Origin: Lingula anatina
Lineage: Eukaryota > Brachiopoda > Lingulata > Lingulida > Lingulidae
Reading direction: 5' to 3'
Assembly: GCF_001039355.2 (NCBI RefSeq)
Contig: NW_019776071.1
Span: 89,166 to 122,483, forward strand
Length of the DNA stretch: 33,318 bases
Below the pieces are notes generated by a model, which saw only the letters and a list, made by a program, of their open reading frames with translations, did not search any database and had not been told where the DNA came from. The position numbers and the translations under genes are program-made. Positions 1 through 10,149 of the stretch are shown here, in pieces. Each line of letters opens with the position of its first letter. Within the stretch, counting starts at the first letter, position 1.

Positions 1-47
1 GCCAACCCCCCCCCCCCCCACTCCACACACACACACACACACACTCA
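1..47. repeat. poly-C and (CA)n simple repeat
   Basis: A run of C at 6-19 is followed by a CA dinucleotide repeat to about 44. This is low-complexity sequence without coding potential. Confidence 0.9.
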
Positions 48-50
48 CAG

Positions 51-1012
51 GGGCGTAACCAGACCTTTAAAAATTGTACGCACAGATTTTTAAAATTCCC
101 AGCAAAATTTAGACTAACGCAAGAGATGAAGGGCAGCGTAATTACAGCATACAGTGTATGTAACACACATCGCAGCTTAATTTCCATTTATAATAAAATC
201 ATCATTTAGTCAGAAATATTCTCGCAATTAAAAAAGTTTCAATATTCTTATTACCCAGAACGGTATATTTATTTAAAAAGAGGCTAGCTTTGCATATGTG
301 GAACCCCCTTCGAATAATCCTGGATCCACCTCTGAGTTGAACTAACATACGATTTCATTCACCTTACATGTGGATGCATGGCGCCCAAAAACAACCAATT
401 GTACGACACGACAGAGCTCTGATACATCTAAGTTTAATTATTTGTTTGTAAAAATTGACCATGTCACCCTGTTAGTATGGAGGGGTAAGCTGGGTCAAGT
501 CCGTGTCAAAATTCTTTGAAGCTTTGCAGGAAAAATTCTTCCTTTGTTTCTCTAGCTCCTTCTTAAACCTGGTGTCCAGCTTTTATCTAGTGCCCCCAGG
601 GTTGCGGGAGCTGCTCTTTGAAAATAACACTCAGGCAGATTTTTACCTGAGATAAATATCGCCATTGAGAATGCGTTCGATATTCTCAAGAAAGTAGGTA
701 CAAAAGAGTTGAGGGTCACTGAACCCTCCAATTAAGAGGTAAAGGAAGTTTCAGTTAGATGGACGATTAAGATAGGACTTGTTAAGGTTACAGGCATTGT
801 TTACTTCAGTTTGCAAGACGGGGGGTCAGGGGGGTCAGAACAATTGTGCCTATACAATTGATACAGAGGATTTGTACATACAGGTGACTTTAATAAGCAG
901 AGGATTTTCTTTTATATTCCGTGAAATATACACCAAATTTATATAAAAGAATATCATGGTTGGCCAAAAAATTGTACGCACAGTGCGTCCGTGCGTATGC
1001 CTAGTTACGCCC
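51..1012. repeat. Segment bounded by inverted GGGCGTAACYAG ends
   Basis: GGGCGTAACCAG at 51-62 on the + strand is matched by GGGCGTAACTAG reading inward on the - strand at 1012-1001. The string AAAATTGTACGCACAG also occurs near both ends (about 70-85 and 968-983), but in direct orientation. This suggests an old dispersed repeat or non-autonomous element. The roughly 880 bp between contain no recognisable gene; the ORFs there look like chance ORFs. No target-site duplication is evident. Confidence 0.35.
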
Positions 1013-1840
1013 ATGCACTCAGGTACGCACATATTTGATCCTAGGACTGGAATCCCTCCCTGTTCGGCTATGATATTAAAAACGGCGGTGCAATCTCAGA
1101 AAATTCTACGTTCATTTCACTTTTACTTTCGCATGATTATCTCATTTCATCCCATGCCCTATTCATTTTCTATAGTGTGTAACCTCTTTTACAGACTTCC
1201 GAGTTCTGCGGCACATCGTCCACTGTTTGGGCTGGGGCGAATTCACATGCCTCCATTTGCCACTGATGGCGATTTAGAATAAGTATATATTAGAAGAATT
1301 TATAGGTGTGTAGAGCATGTATAGACGCCCCCTTTTTTCTTTTTTATTGAACTTGATGCATGACACGACGTTTAAGAGGTTTCTGTTTTCGAGTGGGTTC
1401 TAATTACCACGAGATTCAACCCACCACTGGCTTGAGTAAGAGATTTTCCAAATTAATTTTCTCCTCATTTATGAATTTTCAAGGTCTGTTTGGCTTGAAA
1501 CTACGGCGTAAAATAAAACGTTACTCACTTCATTAACGGCGGTTGCAGATCATTTCGCGATTACAATTATCTGATTTAAAATAATATGACTCCAGGGTGT
1601 AGTTACACTCGTGAAATAATGATGTCTAAGCAGTCAATTGAATTAATACAACGTAGAAATTATCATATGCATAATCTTTCATACGTTTATCTGCCCGAAC
1701 GCATCAATTGCTGTAGCTATTTAGAATTGTTCAAATATAACCATCAAGTAAGATTTTCAATGAAAATTACACGGCTCAGGTGGTCGTTATTATTTTTACC
1801 TTACGGATAATTAGGCTGCACGATGTCGAATGAACCTCGC
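1013..1840. other. Gene-free stretch upstream of the secreted-peptide gene
   Basis: The ORFs at 956-1282 and 1586-1810 show no domain, signal peptide or splice structure that I can recognise. The stretch is treated as intergenic sequence leading into the TATA box at 1846. Confidence 0.5.
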
Positions 1841-1845
1841 TACGG

Positions 1846-1855
1846 TATATATAAA
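1846..1855 (+). promoter_or_regulatory. TATA box of the secreted-peptide gene
   Basis: TATATATAAA lies 96 bases upstream of the ATG at 1951. A start site about 30 bases downstream (near 1876-1882) would give a 5'UTR of roughly 70 bases without an upstream ATG. The position and the canonical sequence support a TATA-driven, probably tissue-restricted promoter. Confidence 0.65.
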
Positions 1856-1950
1856 GAGAGCTGAAAATCGCCGTTGTTACAGGCGGCTATACTTCAGCTG
1901 AAAAGAACAAGAGTTAGAGACACCTAGGCGCTAATCGACACGAAATTTCA

Positions 1951-3191
1951 ATGGCAGGAAAGTCCGAGATCTCCTGTCTTGTAATCTTGACGTTGACTGT
2001 GTTATTGACAGTTGAGGCGGAAAATGTCGAAAGGAAGAGAAGTAAGTTCCTTACACGTTTTGAAATGATGATTATATGTTATATCTGTATTTTAATGTAT
2101 TTTCAACTTGCTGATTGGTTATCAAGTTATCGTTACGGGAACTCAATACAAGGGAATGCTTTAAAGAAAACCATGTTTGTTTCGCACTTATAATAAATAT
2201 CACGCTCTCAGGACTGGTGGTTTGAAAATGACTTCTTACCCTTTTGGTTTACGTGAAGGTCGTATTCAAATTAAATTCACTCGTGCTATGCAAGGTGTCG
2301 ATATCATTCCACCCACTATTATACCTTGCATCTGGGCGGACTAACTCTCATCTCTTGTAATCTAGAGTGTTCTTTAATTGTTTGTAACAAACTTCGAACG
2401 GTGCATACACTTTAGACGCCGGTACAAGTACCCTAATCTTTCCTTAACCGATCTCAGATCGACTTAAAAAGTAAATCATTCTATAATGGAAAGTCTATAA
2501 GTCATCGATTACATTCGGAATATCTTATTTATCTTAAAGAGAAGGGTCAGCACGCAAAATTGTAATTGATAGTTTGAAATATGTTAGGCCTACCAATTGG
2601 TCGATTTTGTCTTTAACATATCTTTGACCGCAGCAAATGGCATGCATGCTCTTCCACAAAAATGGCATGCATGCTCTTCCACAAAAATAACTGTAAGGTT
2701 TAGTTTACTTTAATTGAGGTTGGGGAGCCGGGTGAACCGGTTCATCTAATGCAATGGACATTCATTTGCATATATGATAACTTTTCATTCAGGGTGGTGC
2801 CTCATGAGTTTGTACATTATTTCATTCAGCACAGTGTATTCGTAGGAGGAACACATAGTATAGCCTACTCTTTCTTTTTGATCCGTTATTATCAATTTTG
2901 CTACTTGAAATTTATAGTGAAAGGAAAGGCAGAAATGTTTTTAACTTATCTGTATAGCCCCTGCGTGCTATAATTATAATTCTTTTGGATTTTTAAAAAC
3001 AGCATATTTATTTTACAGATTACTTGGACTATCCCCTTCCCCTATACCAGAGCACCAACCGCGGACACTCACTGAAGGAAGACGTGGATGTCGGCGACAT
3101 GGCTGATCTGAACTCCGGATGGCGGCGCAGGCGCAGTACGTCCGGAAACCGACAGATGGCCAGTGAACGGGACGTCAAACAATTTTTTTGA
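1951..3191 (+). CDS. Same secreted peptide precursor, short form ending in exon 2
   Basis: If the donor at 3136 is not used, exon 2 runs on from 3019 to TGA at 3189-3191, giving 87 aa. The first 71 residues are shared with the three-exon form (signal peptide, KR, RRRR and the following Ser-Thr). From residue 72 the C-terminus differs: SGNRQMASERDVKQFF replaces the KR-containing tail. An AATAAA at 3196-3201, only four bases beyond the stop, could end this transcript by intronic polyadenylation, although such a short 3'UTR is unusual. Which form is made cannot be told from sequence alone. Confidence 0.45.
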
Positions 3192-3827
3192 AATGAATAA
3201 AAAAGGTAGGCCTACCGTTTGTAGACAAGGCTGATATTGTATTAAAGTGATTTAAAAGTACCATTTTATGTCTAGGAATGAAGTTGGCTGATTTATTGCA
3301 TCAAATAATGATAGGCCTACATGTATGTATGGACTGCACAGTTTGGTGGAATGTACCGGTACATGTAAGTGTACCACGCAATTAATAGTCACAGTGCTGA
3401 CTCCAACGTTTCATGATAAATCTTACTTTGTAGCGTTTGTACGTCAGAAACTGACCAATTTCTCACACCAATTGACAAAGAAGCTTGGTTAACGAAAAAA
3501 GTACATTGACGACAAATGCTCGGCCGCGCTATATGTGCATGGCAGCGCGTGGGTTGGTGAATAAAATAAAAGAAAAAAAGAAGTTTGCAGTTTAAAAGAG
3601 TTTAATTCATTACACTAATACATATATTCGACCTAAAGGAAACGGAAGGAGAGGGGGAGATTTCTTACTAAACGTAGGCATTTATATCATACATGTATAA
3701 AATAAACCCCTTAAAGAACGGTTTGTACGTCTCTTTTACTGTTTTCTTTTTGTTTTTACTCATAGGTACCGATCTGAAACGACAGGAAAGCATGGATCTT
3801 CCACAGTTAGAAACGTCTCAACGGTAA
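1951..3827 (+). CDS. Small secreted peptide precursor, long-spliced form (three exons)
   Basis: The exons read from the sequence are 1951-2041, 3019-3135 and 3766-3827; the introns are GT/AG and all phase 1, and the joined frame closes at TAA (3825-3827) as 89 aa. Residues 1-8 form a polar n-region, residues 9-21 a hydrophobic core (CLVILTLTVLLTV), and VEA at 21-23 is a good signal-peptidase site. A KR at 29-30 and RRRR at 66-69 bracket a 35-residue acidic peptide with a YPLPLY stretch; a further KR lies at 74-75 in exon 3. There is no cysteine after the signal peptide. The layout is that of a prohormone or neuropeptide-like precursor cut at basic sites, but no glycine precedes them, so no amidated product is expected. 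The family is not recognised; an antimicrobial precursor is also possible. The exon 3 acceptor has a strong pyrimidine tract (3731-3760), whereas the exon 2 donor (GCA|GTACGT) is only fair. Confidence 0.6.
2635..2684 (+). repeat. Tandem duplication of a 25-bp unit
   Basis: Two back-to-back copies of a 25-base unit containing GGCATGCATGCTCTTCC lie inside the first intron of the secreted-peptide gene. The unit contains the palindrome GCATGCATGC. Confidence 0.85.
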
Positions 3828-3933
3828 ACAAAGATAATGCCATTACATTTGACATTTCTATTATATGTTGAATTGAAGCATTTTTATAGCTGGTGCTTTG
3901 CGCTTGAATTATGGTTGATTATTGTATTGCAGT

Positions 3934-3939
3934 AATAAA
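3934..3939 (+). terminator. Poly(A) signal of the three-exon transcript
   Basis: AATAAA lies 107 bases after the TAA at 3825-3827. It is the first canonical signal downstream of exon 3 on the + strand. Confidence 0.5.
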
Positions 3940-4510
3940 CTCTGATAAGGGAAACAACTGGTAAATATTTTTTCTTTTTTTTGCGCGATGAAAAAGTTGT
4001 CTTTTTTCTTCAGTTGTGTGCTTCACTTTAGTCCTGCTTAATGGTTTTATTCCAAAAGTTATGAAAAGTGATAAATGACAATTTTCTTTCTTTTCAATGT
4101 TATAAAGCAGGGTCAGATAAATGTAATAGCAAGCTAAGCACGTGTTTAGGATACCACGGGAGAGGGGGGTCAAGCAGCCAGAGTAAAATAATCTCATGTT
4201 CTGGAAATAGTTTTAATAAAAATTAAGAAGAATTATATTTGCATGGCATAAAGGAAATTATGGAACAGGTAAGAGGATATGAGAGAAGTATAAAACAATA
4301 TTTATTTAAAAAGTAATGTCGTCACCGAAAGGCTTGGATCCGGCCTTAGATGCTTGTAAATCCGATTCTGTGATTCTGATGGTTCTCTCATTTTGTATTT
4401 GCTAAAATTCCACAATCTCAACATGCGTTCCATTTCCGTCACGATGGCAAGCACGCACGCACTCACCTCACCATTTACGACAAAACGAAATATATAAAAC
4501 AAAGATGAAA
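3940..4510. other. Space between two convergent genes
   Basis: The region separates the + strand peptide gene, which ends near 3950, from the - strand defensin locus, which ends near 4490. No exon or domain is recognisable on either strand, and the ORFs at 3919-4197 and 4302-4502 (- strand) look like chance. Confidence 0.5.
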
Positions 4511-4516
4511 TTTATT
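4511..4516 (-). terminator. Poly(A) signal of the defensin locus
   Basis: AATAAA on the - strand, about 195 bases after the stop codon of the distal defensin exon (4713-4711). It is the only canonical signal I find on this strand between 5197 and this point, so transcripts ending with either defensin exon may share it. Confidence 0.5.
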
Positions 4517-4710
4517 GCCGAAACATAACTCTACAGCCGTGATGGGGAGGAAGACCTTTATATAGAATTTCAGACCTTAAAAATATTTCCTACTCAAGCG
4601 AAATATTCAGGTTTCACCCTTTGGTTTCTTTAAAGCGTTAAAATTTGAATTCAAATGAAACTCACGAAATTGCGCAACGCTAAGTTGCTTAGTGGGTTGA
4701 ACATGCGCAG

Positions 4711-5652
4711 TTAGTCCGGATTCGGGCGGTGTACACAGCACATTCTGCGTGGTGGTCCGCCACATATACCTGTTGCATAGGGAAAAGGGCAATATGTTTC
4801 TCCTTTGAACTGGCATGTGCCCCACTCCCTTAGGCACAATCTGTCCGCTGAGAACAGAAATTAATAAAAGGAGAATTAAGATATTTTGATGTTTCTGTTG
4901 TTAAAAAAGTATCTATAAAGAAGTCCCAGGCGTTGTGCACACATAACAAAGCAAAACAAAGCAAAGGAAAAGTCAACAAAATTATATATATTTTCATACT
5001 CTATAATGCTCCCGTCCTGTGTTCCTTCCACGTCAGCTAAAGGCATTCGGCACATCACGCAAAAAATATCAAGATTCAGTTATGAAATAACTGACCAAGC
5101 TACCAGTAAAGAATTATCATGAGATTATGGTCTCAAAATATCGTTACTTCTACCGATATTCTGGAGTTTGTGCAGGACTTAAAGAAAGTAAACAAATTAT
5201 AAAGAGATGTCAGTAAACACACCAGAGCCGGGAATACAGCATCTTCGACGTGTACCCCCTCCACACAGTCCTGTCTCGTAATACCCACTGCAATACAGGC
5301 CGTCATGCTGACATACCGCCCCGCGTCTTGCAACACACTTATGGTCTTCCATCCACTGGTCAAATAGATCTGAAGATAGTTTTAATACTGCAAATAAATG
5401 CCAGTTCTTTTCTTAGTTCCGTACACCCACAAGCCGACTCTCTGGCGGGCGCACGCGCGCACACACACACATACACATGCACTTAGACAATAGTGAACAT
5501 TCTAAATAAATAAATAGAGAAAACGGCAGGGAGAGAGAGAGAGAGAGGAGAGAGAGAGAGCAATATGTCTCACCGTCAGCTTGAACAAACAACACCGTCC
5601 ACGTGGCGACTGCCACCACAAGCAGGCAAATTATGGCTGGCAATCCTTTCAT
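4711..5652 (-). CDS. Beta-defensin-like peptide, distal exon form (signal exon + exon B)
   Basis: Exon B spans 4847-4711. It begins after TTCTGTTCTCAG and needs two bases to complete a codon, exactly as the signal exon 5652-5574 supplies (phase 1). The spliced product would be 71 aa: the 26-residue signal exon plus a compact six-cysteine domain. The cysteines follow C-X6-C-X7-C-X8-C-X7-CC, with TGICGG before the fourth-cysteine loop and PPRRMCC at the end, matching the order of beta-defensins, which disrupt microbial membranes after secretion. The N-terminal linker is only four residues, against 17 in exon A. I see no separate signal-peptide exon between exon A and exon B, although an AGCTGACG like the end of the signal exon occurs near 5035; a second, decayed signal exon is therefore the alternative. 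The domain call is confident; the splice partner is inferred. Confidence 0.7.
5197..5652 (-). CDS. Beta-defensin-like antimicrobial peptide precursor (signal exon + exon A)
   Basis: Coding exons are 5652-5574 and 5387-5197 on the - strand, joined at GACG|GTGAGA and TTTGCAG in phase 1, giving 89 aa and TAA at 5199-5197. Residues 4-23 are strongly hydrophobic, and VQA at 23-25 is a good cleavage site, so a mature peptide of about 64 aa is expected. It starts with an acidic linker (SSDLFDQWMEDHK). Then come Cys 44, 52, 59, 68, 76 and 77, spaced C-X7-C-X6-C-X8-C-X7-CC, with RRGAVC, TGLCGGGT and RRRCC around them. That order and the glycine before the second cysteine are those of vertebrate-type beta-defensins; mollusc big defensins have a different spacing and an extra hydrophobic domain, which I do not see. 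Expected role: secreted cationic antimicrobial peptide. A second acceptor 18 bases further in (after TCTTCAG) would keep the frame and shorten the linker by six residues. Confidence 0.85.
5454..5562. repeat. (CA)n and (GA)n microsatellites in the defensin intron
   Basis: CA repeats near 5461-5472 and GA repeats at 5530-5561 lie within the intron between the signal exon and exon A. They explain the serine/leucine-rich shadow ORFs there. Confidence 0.9.
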
Positions 5653-5671
5653 TATACCTCAGTTTTCTCTT
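5653..5671 (-). other. 5'UTR part of the defensin signal exon
   Basis: On the - strand CTTTTATATTTTTAG is followed by 19 bases and then ATG at 5652, so the signal-peptide exon probably starts at 5671. A donor CCAG|GTAGGC at 5932 would supply an upstream non-coding exon (about 5960-5933). Confidence 0.5.
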
Positions 5672-5932
5672 CTAAAAATATAAAAGCAGTTATACTAAAC
5701 ATACCAGTATGTATAACTCCATCAAAACAAATACACGCAAGATTTTCCACGTTTGGCCGAAAAATTACATTTCTGGAGTTTTGATATTTACAGTATCGAC
5801 ATCCACTGAAACAAAAGCAGGCCGAATGATTTTGTTTTCTAAGTATGCTCTTGCACAACGACATTATAAAAAAATTACTGCTTCGGATGCTGTGAAAAGA
5901 ATAGACGAAGAATACATTTAATCGTAGCCTAC

Positions 5933-5995
5933 CTGGTTTTCTCGTCCTCTGCGAGAAATACGCTGGTTTCACAGTGAAACACAGTTTAAATATAC
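5933..5995 (-). promoter_or_regulatory. TATA box and first non-coding exon of the defensin locus
   Basis: On the - strand TATATTTAAA lies at 5994-5985. A start site about 30 bases downstream falls near 5960, and a short non-coding exon would then end at the donor CCAG|GTAGGC (5933). The arrangement (TATA, tiny leader exon, signal exon 260 bases away) is plausible but rests on splice consensus alone. Confidence 0.45.
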
Positions 5996-6426
5996 TAGTA
6001 TGTGTATATTTCTATCCATAATCCCGGATCTGATTATTATTATGCTTATTATACTAATACAGTAATTAGCTAAACTAGCATAACAGTGGGTATTATAGAT
6101 GATGGGGATCGTGTGTTTAAATTACAACTGCGCAGTTCTAATACAGAGAGAGAAAACGTTATGAAGCTGCTCACAACTGATGCATGTAAGCCTATCCTTT
6201 TTTGTGTGTTGACGGGTTCTCCTGAAATACATGAACATTGTAGGTCTACCTGACATGGCTTATTCTCACTTTTGTTTTTGCATCGACAGGAGAAATTGTT
6301 TGTGTGCTGGTTTTCTTTTGTGAAATTACAGGTATAAACGGTCGTTTTTAATAGAGGAGAAAATTACAGACTGCAAGTATAAAAAGTATAGATTTTAAGA
6401 CAAGGATTTTACACAAGTTCACATAC

Positions 6427-6471
6427 GCACACACACACACACACACACACAGAGAGAGACAGAGAGTGAGA
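6427..6471. repeat. (AC)n followed by (GA)n microsatellite
   Basis: About 12 AC repeats run directly into interrupted GA repeats. Confidence 0.9.
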
Positions 6472-7301
6472 GCGGAGGATGGTATATGGTGATATGAACT
6501 TTGAGATCTACCCCTTAATAAGTCCGAAAACCCAAAACAAACAAATTGCATTGACATAATTAGAGTTAATCTACTCACAATAAATGCTTTATTAGAGAAA
6601 AAGATTCTTGCCATTTATTATTGCAAAATTGAAACTGCGACTGTCATATGTTGCCAGGATCACTTTTATTGCCACCGTAGCATCAATTCATTAACTGTTA
6701 ATTTCCAAAACGGAATAAAAACCTTCATGATCGTTGAATACCATTTCGGTGTAATCAAGATGATTTTCTTCCAATTGGATGATTTCCACTCATTTGTATT
6801 TCATAGTGGGACGTGACAACGCGCACGTCGCACGCATTTGTGACGATTACTTCGCCTGCACGGACAAGAAAATATCTGCATTATGAGTGAATTACAGTTG
6901 AATTACATTGTAATTTTAGACTTTGATCCAAAAGCCCCCCTCCCCCTTTTCCTATTTCTGCAAAAGAAGCAGATGCAGAGATGCAGTGCAGTGCAATTTT
7001 ATGACACCAGCTAATAAAACTGACAAATATTTGATTTGTTGACCGGCATCATGTGCTATTCCACTTTTTTTTTCAGTTAAACATTAGTGCAATTAATTGG
7101 TGAAACCTCCTTTGTTAAATTCTTGACCCCGCCTCCATCTCACTCGTGGTTTTGTATCTTCAATTGCTTATATTTATGTATGAATGACTACTGAAAATCA
7201 CACAGTTTTGTCGCGTGTGGTGAAGTAGTTCATCCGAAGACCATAATGTCGGTTTAAGGTGACTCATAGTCACGTTTAAAAGCGATGCCTGACACATCGC
7301 A

Positions 7302-7303
<2 letters not shown>

Positions 7304-7343
<40 letters not shown>
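7304..7343. repeat. (GA)n microsatellite
   Basis: Nearly 20 uninterrupted GA repeats. Confidence 0.95.
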
Positions 7344-7346
<3 letters not shown>

Positions 7347-8241
7347 TCGATACAAAATAAGGCAGGACTATGCGCAGTTTTTATTTACAGCATTGTATAT
7401 ACCCGAAACAGGCTGAGATTTCAAAATCCTTTACTTCAACCTCTGTTAGCATGAATTACGTTCAGAACCTATTAATGGCTCTCTATATCCAATAGCAAAT
7501 ATAATAAGTAAAGCTGATGATGTTAACGGGTTACAGACATTTTTTCAGATGCAATAAAAACAGGAAGATGTGATTTTATGAAAAATTATTGAGGTACTGC
7601 CATTTGTCCTTAGAACAACTTCGTCAATCTGGAACCTTCCCGATCCAGCGCATCTAATGGCCGATAGGTGGAGATGGTGTCATTCTAAAAGATAAACGAT
7701 AGGTGACATAATGTTGGTAATCAAGGCAATCCCTTAATGTGTTAAATCATTACACAAGAAGAGCCCTGTCTAACCTATGAGGTCGTACTTACGAGCTTTT
7801 CTTTTTTAACAGATTTAAACACGCAATATTGCTGGGTTGCATGAGAAACAGCAATGATGCCGAAGTATGATTTATATCGTACACGTGCCATCATTCAGTC
7901 CTAACAATGGCGTAAAACAGACAAAAGTACAAATAGCACGATATATTAGTCATTATCAGTCAAAATGAATTTTAGAAGCCCTGTGACTATCAATCTTCAG
8001 CAATATGTCAAGAGTGCATACAAATTAAGTTACTTCTTTTCTTTTTTATTGTTATCCACTGCATAAAAAAAAACGGAATGTAGATCTAAATTAAAACAAA
8101 ATGGACGAATATGATCTACAAATATCTTTTTTGTCATTTGGTATTACTTTACAACTGCACATGCATTTAAATATATGAAGCTCTATGGAGAAAAAAAAGA
8201 CCAAAAACGATTATTTAATTTTATGATCAGATTTGTCTTAC

Positions 8242-8373
8242 CAGTCTAACGTCCAACATTCTGTGCAAGTCTCTGCAGATTGTTACCAACCCACCGGGCA
8301 ATGTCCTCGGGGGAGGTAAAGCCCGGGGGTGCTCCACCGTTGCCAACATAACTGCCACCTTGGCNCACATTTT
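8242..8373 (-). CDS. Unrecognised protein, probable last coding exon
   Basis: On the - strand ATATTCAG is followed by an exon that ends at a strong donor, ACTG|GTAAGAC (exon end 8242). One frame reads about 40 codons that look like real protein: a glycine-rich start (QGGSYVGNGGAPPGF), then a likely amphipathic helix (TSPEDIARWVGNNLQRLAQN) and GR, then TAG at 8248-8246. The exon is markedly GC-richer than its surroundings. A second frame is open through the donor (proline-rich, contains LATVEHPRALPPPRTLPG), so the exon could instead be internal. The base at 8365 is N, which hides one residue. Upstream exons would lie to the right, beyond or inside the foldback element, and I could not find them. 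The family is not recognised; function unknown. Confidence 0.5.
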
Positions 8374-10149
8374 CTGAATATCCATAATACTAATATTTTA
8401 TTATTAAAAATTGATGGTCATTAATATTATGCTGTTAAACGTTATGTAATATTGCATCAAAATTTGGAAAAAAATATTTTATAGTCCGGTGGCTTAAGGA
8501 AAAAATCGTGACACGGCGGATAAAAGCACCAAATTTGGCATGTAGTTACCTTTTGACATTATAAATCAATTTAGAGCCGTAGCCCTCTCAAACAGTTTAC
8601 CGTTTGGTAAAAAATCCAAAATGGCCGCCAATTTATGGAATTCTATAGAAATATGTACATACCTTTGTTGATTTTTATCAAATAAATTATTTCCTCAGAG
8701 TTTTCCACACCCTTATTACCCATTTTATTCATATATGTCAGATAGCAAACAAGTTCCCTTGGACTTTTTGAAAAAATCCAAGATGGCTGTCATATGCCAT
8801 ACAAACAGCCATAGGAATACTAGTGCACAACTAATACCAGCTAGAAAGATACGTTGTCCACTATCAAATTTTAAAAAGTCTGTTTCTCAGATTTTTGTTA
8901 CCCACATAATATATGTTTGTGGTGAGTAACTAACATGTATTCTTGGGCATTTTGAGAAAATCCAAGATGGCCGCCATATGTCATAGGAATACTTCTAGTA
9001 TTACAAATGGTTGGAACTAATGCCAGCTAGGAAAAACATAATTCATTATCAAGTTCAGTTTATTTATTCAGTGTTTTACGCATTATTATTACACTGTGAT
9101 ACATATCTAGCAGGTAATAAATGTGCATATTTGATCATTTAGAGAAAATCCAAGATGGCCATCATTGGCCATAGGAATACTACTGGAATTACAACTGCAC
9201 ATCCATGGCTTTTCATCTACTACCAGGGTGAAATTGTGTTTGCTTATCAAGTTTTGCCCATCCTTATTAGTCCTATGATATATATCTGGTGGGTAAATAG
9301 TGTGCATCCTTGGATATTTTGAGAAAATCCAAGATAGCTTCAATTTGACATAGGAATACTAATGGGTGGGTTTCAATTGCTGCTAGAGAGACATATGGTT
9401 CACTATACAATTACATTCCCATGGGTTTGTTTAAAAAAAATTTTTTTTTCATTCCATTTATAATTACCCCTATGATGTATACCTGGTTTAATTGTAGCAT
9501 GTGTGTATCTTTGGGTATTCTGAAAAAAAAATCAAGATGTCTGCCTTTTGTCATTAGAATATTCGTACACATAATCAAATAATGCCAGAGACACACTGAG
9601 TACAATTTAAATGTAGTTAACTTTAGATCATTTTTAAATGTTTTTCATATGCTATTTATCCTTATGAAAGACTCTGTGTGTGTAGAAAGTGTATGTATCC
9701 TTGAGTACTATTTGGAGAAAACCCAAGATAGCTGCCAGTTGTCATAGGAATATGTCATTCAAATGCACATAGGTGTCAATTAATGGAACAGTTCAGACAT
9801 TGATTCCAACCTGAAATAAAGCCGTTCAAACATGTTGACATCCTTATTAACCTTACTCTATATAAATCTGGTGTGTAGCAAGTGTGCATCTTGCGTATTT
9901 GAGAAAATTCAAGATTGCTGCAATTCACAAAAGGATTAGTAGGCCTACAGTCAACTACTTTGGATTCAATATAAAATGAATTTTGTTTCTCGGTATTTCC
10001 CACATTCTTTTTGGACTTTGAGATATCTATCTGGTGGGTAACAAGTGTGTACCCCTAAGTAATTTGAAAAAATATCATGATTACCCTCATTTGCCTTAGA
10101 AGTGCCTATAAAATCCAATGCACCAGTTTTCCTACGGGGAAAAGAAGGC

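Larger units (their letters stand above)
6000..8241. other. Gene-free stretch with microsatellites
   Basis: I see no supported exon on either strand. The stretch holds an (AC)n/(GA)n repeat at 6427-6471 and a (GA)n repeat at 7304-7343; the remainder is AT-rich single-copy-looking sequence. Confidence 0.5.

Noticed and set aside
5133-5363. - strand ORF of 76 aa across the defensin exon
   Set aside because: It is a different frame of the same DNA; the frame with six cysteines and a splice acceptor in phase is the coding one.
5413-5573. Continuation of the signal-peptide ORF into a Ser/Leu-rich and Cys/Val repeat protein
   Set aside because: That stretch is the GA and CA microsatellite read through the intron donor GACG|GTGAGA; the defensin exon joins in phase instead.
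6348-6614. - strand ORF with a run of Cys/Val resembling a secreted protein
   Set aside because: The Cys/Val run is the (AC)n repeat, and no splice or promoter support exists.
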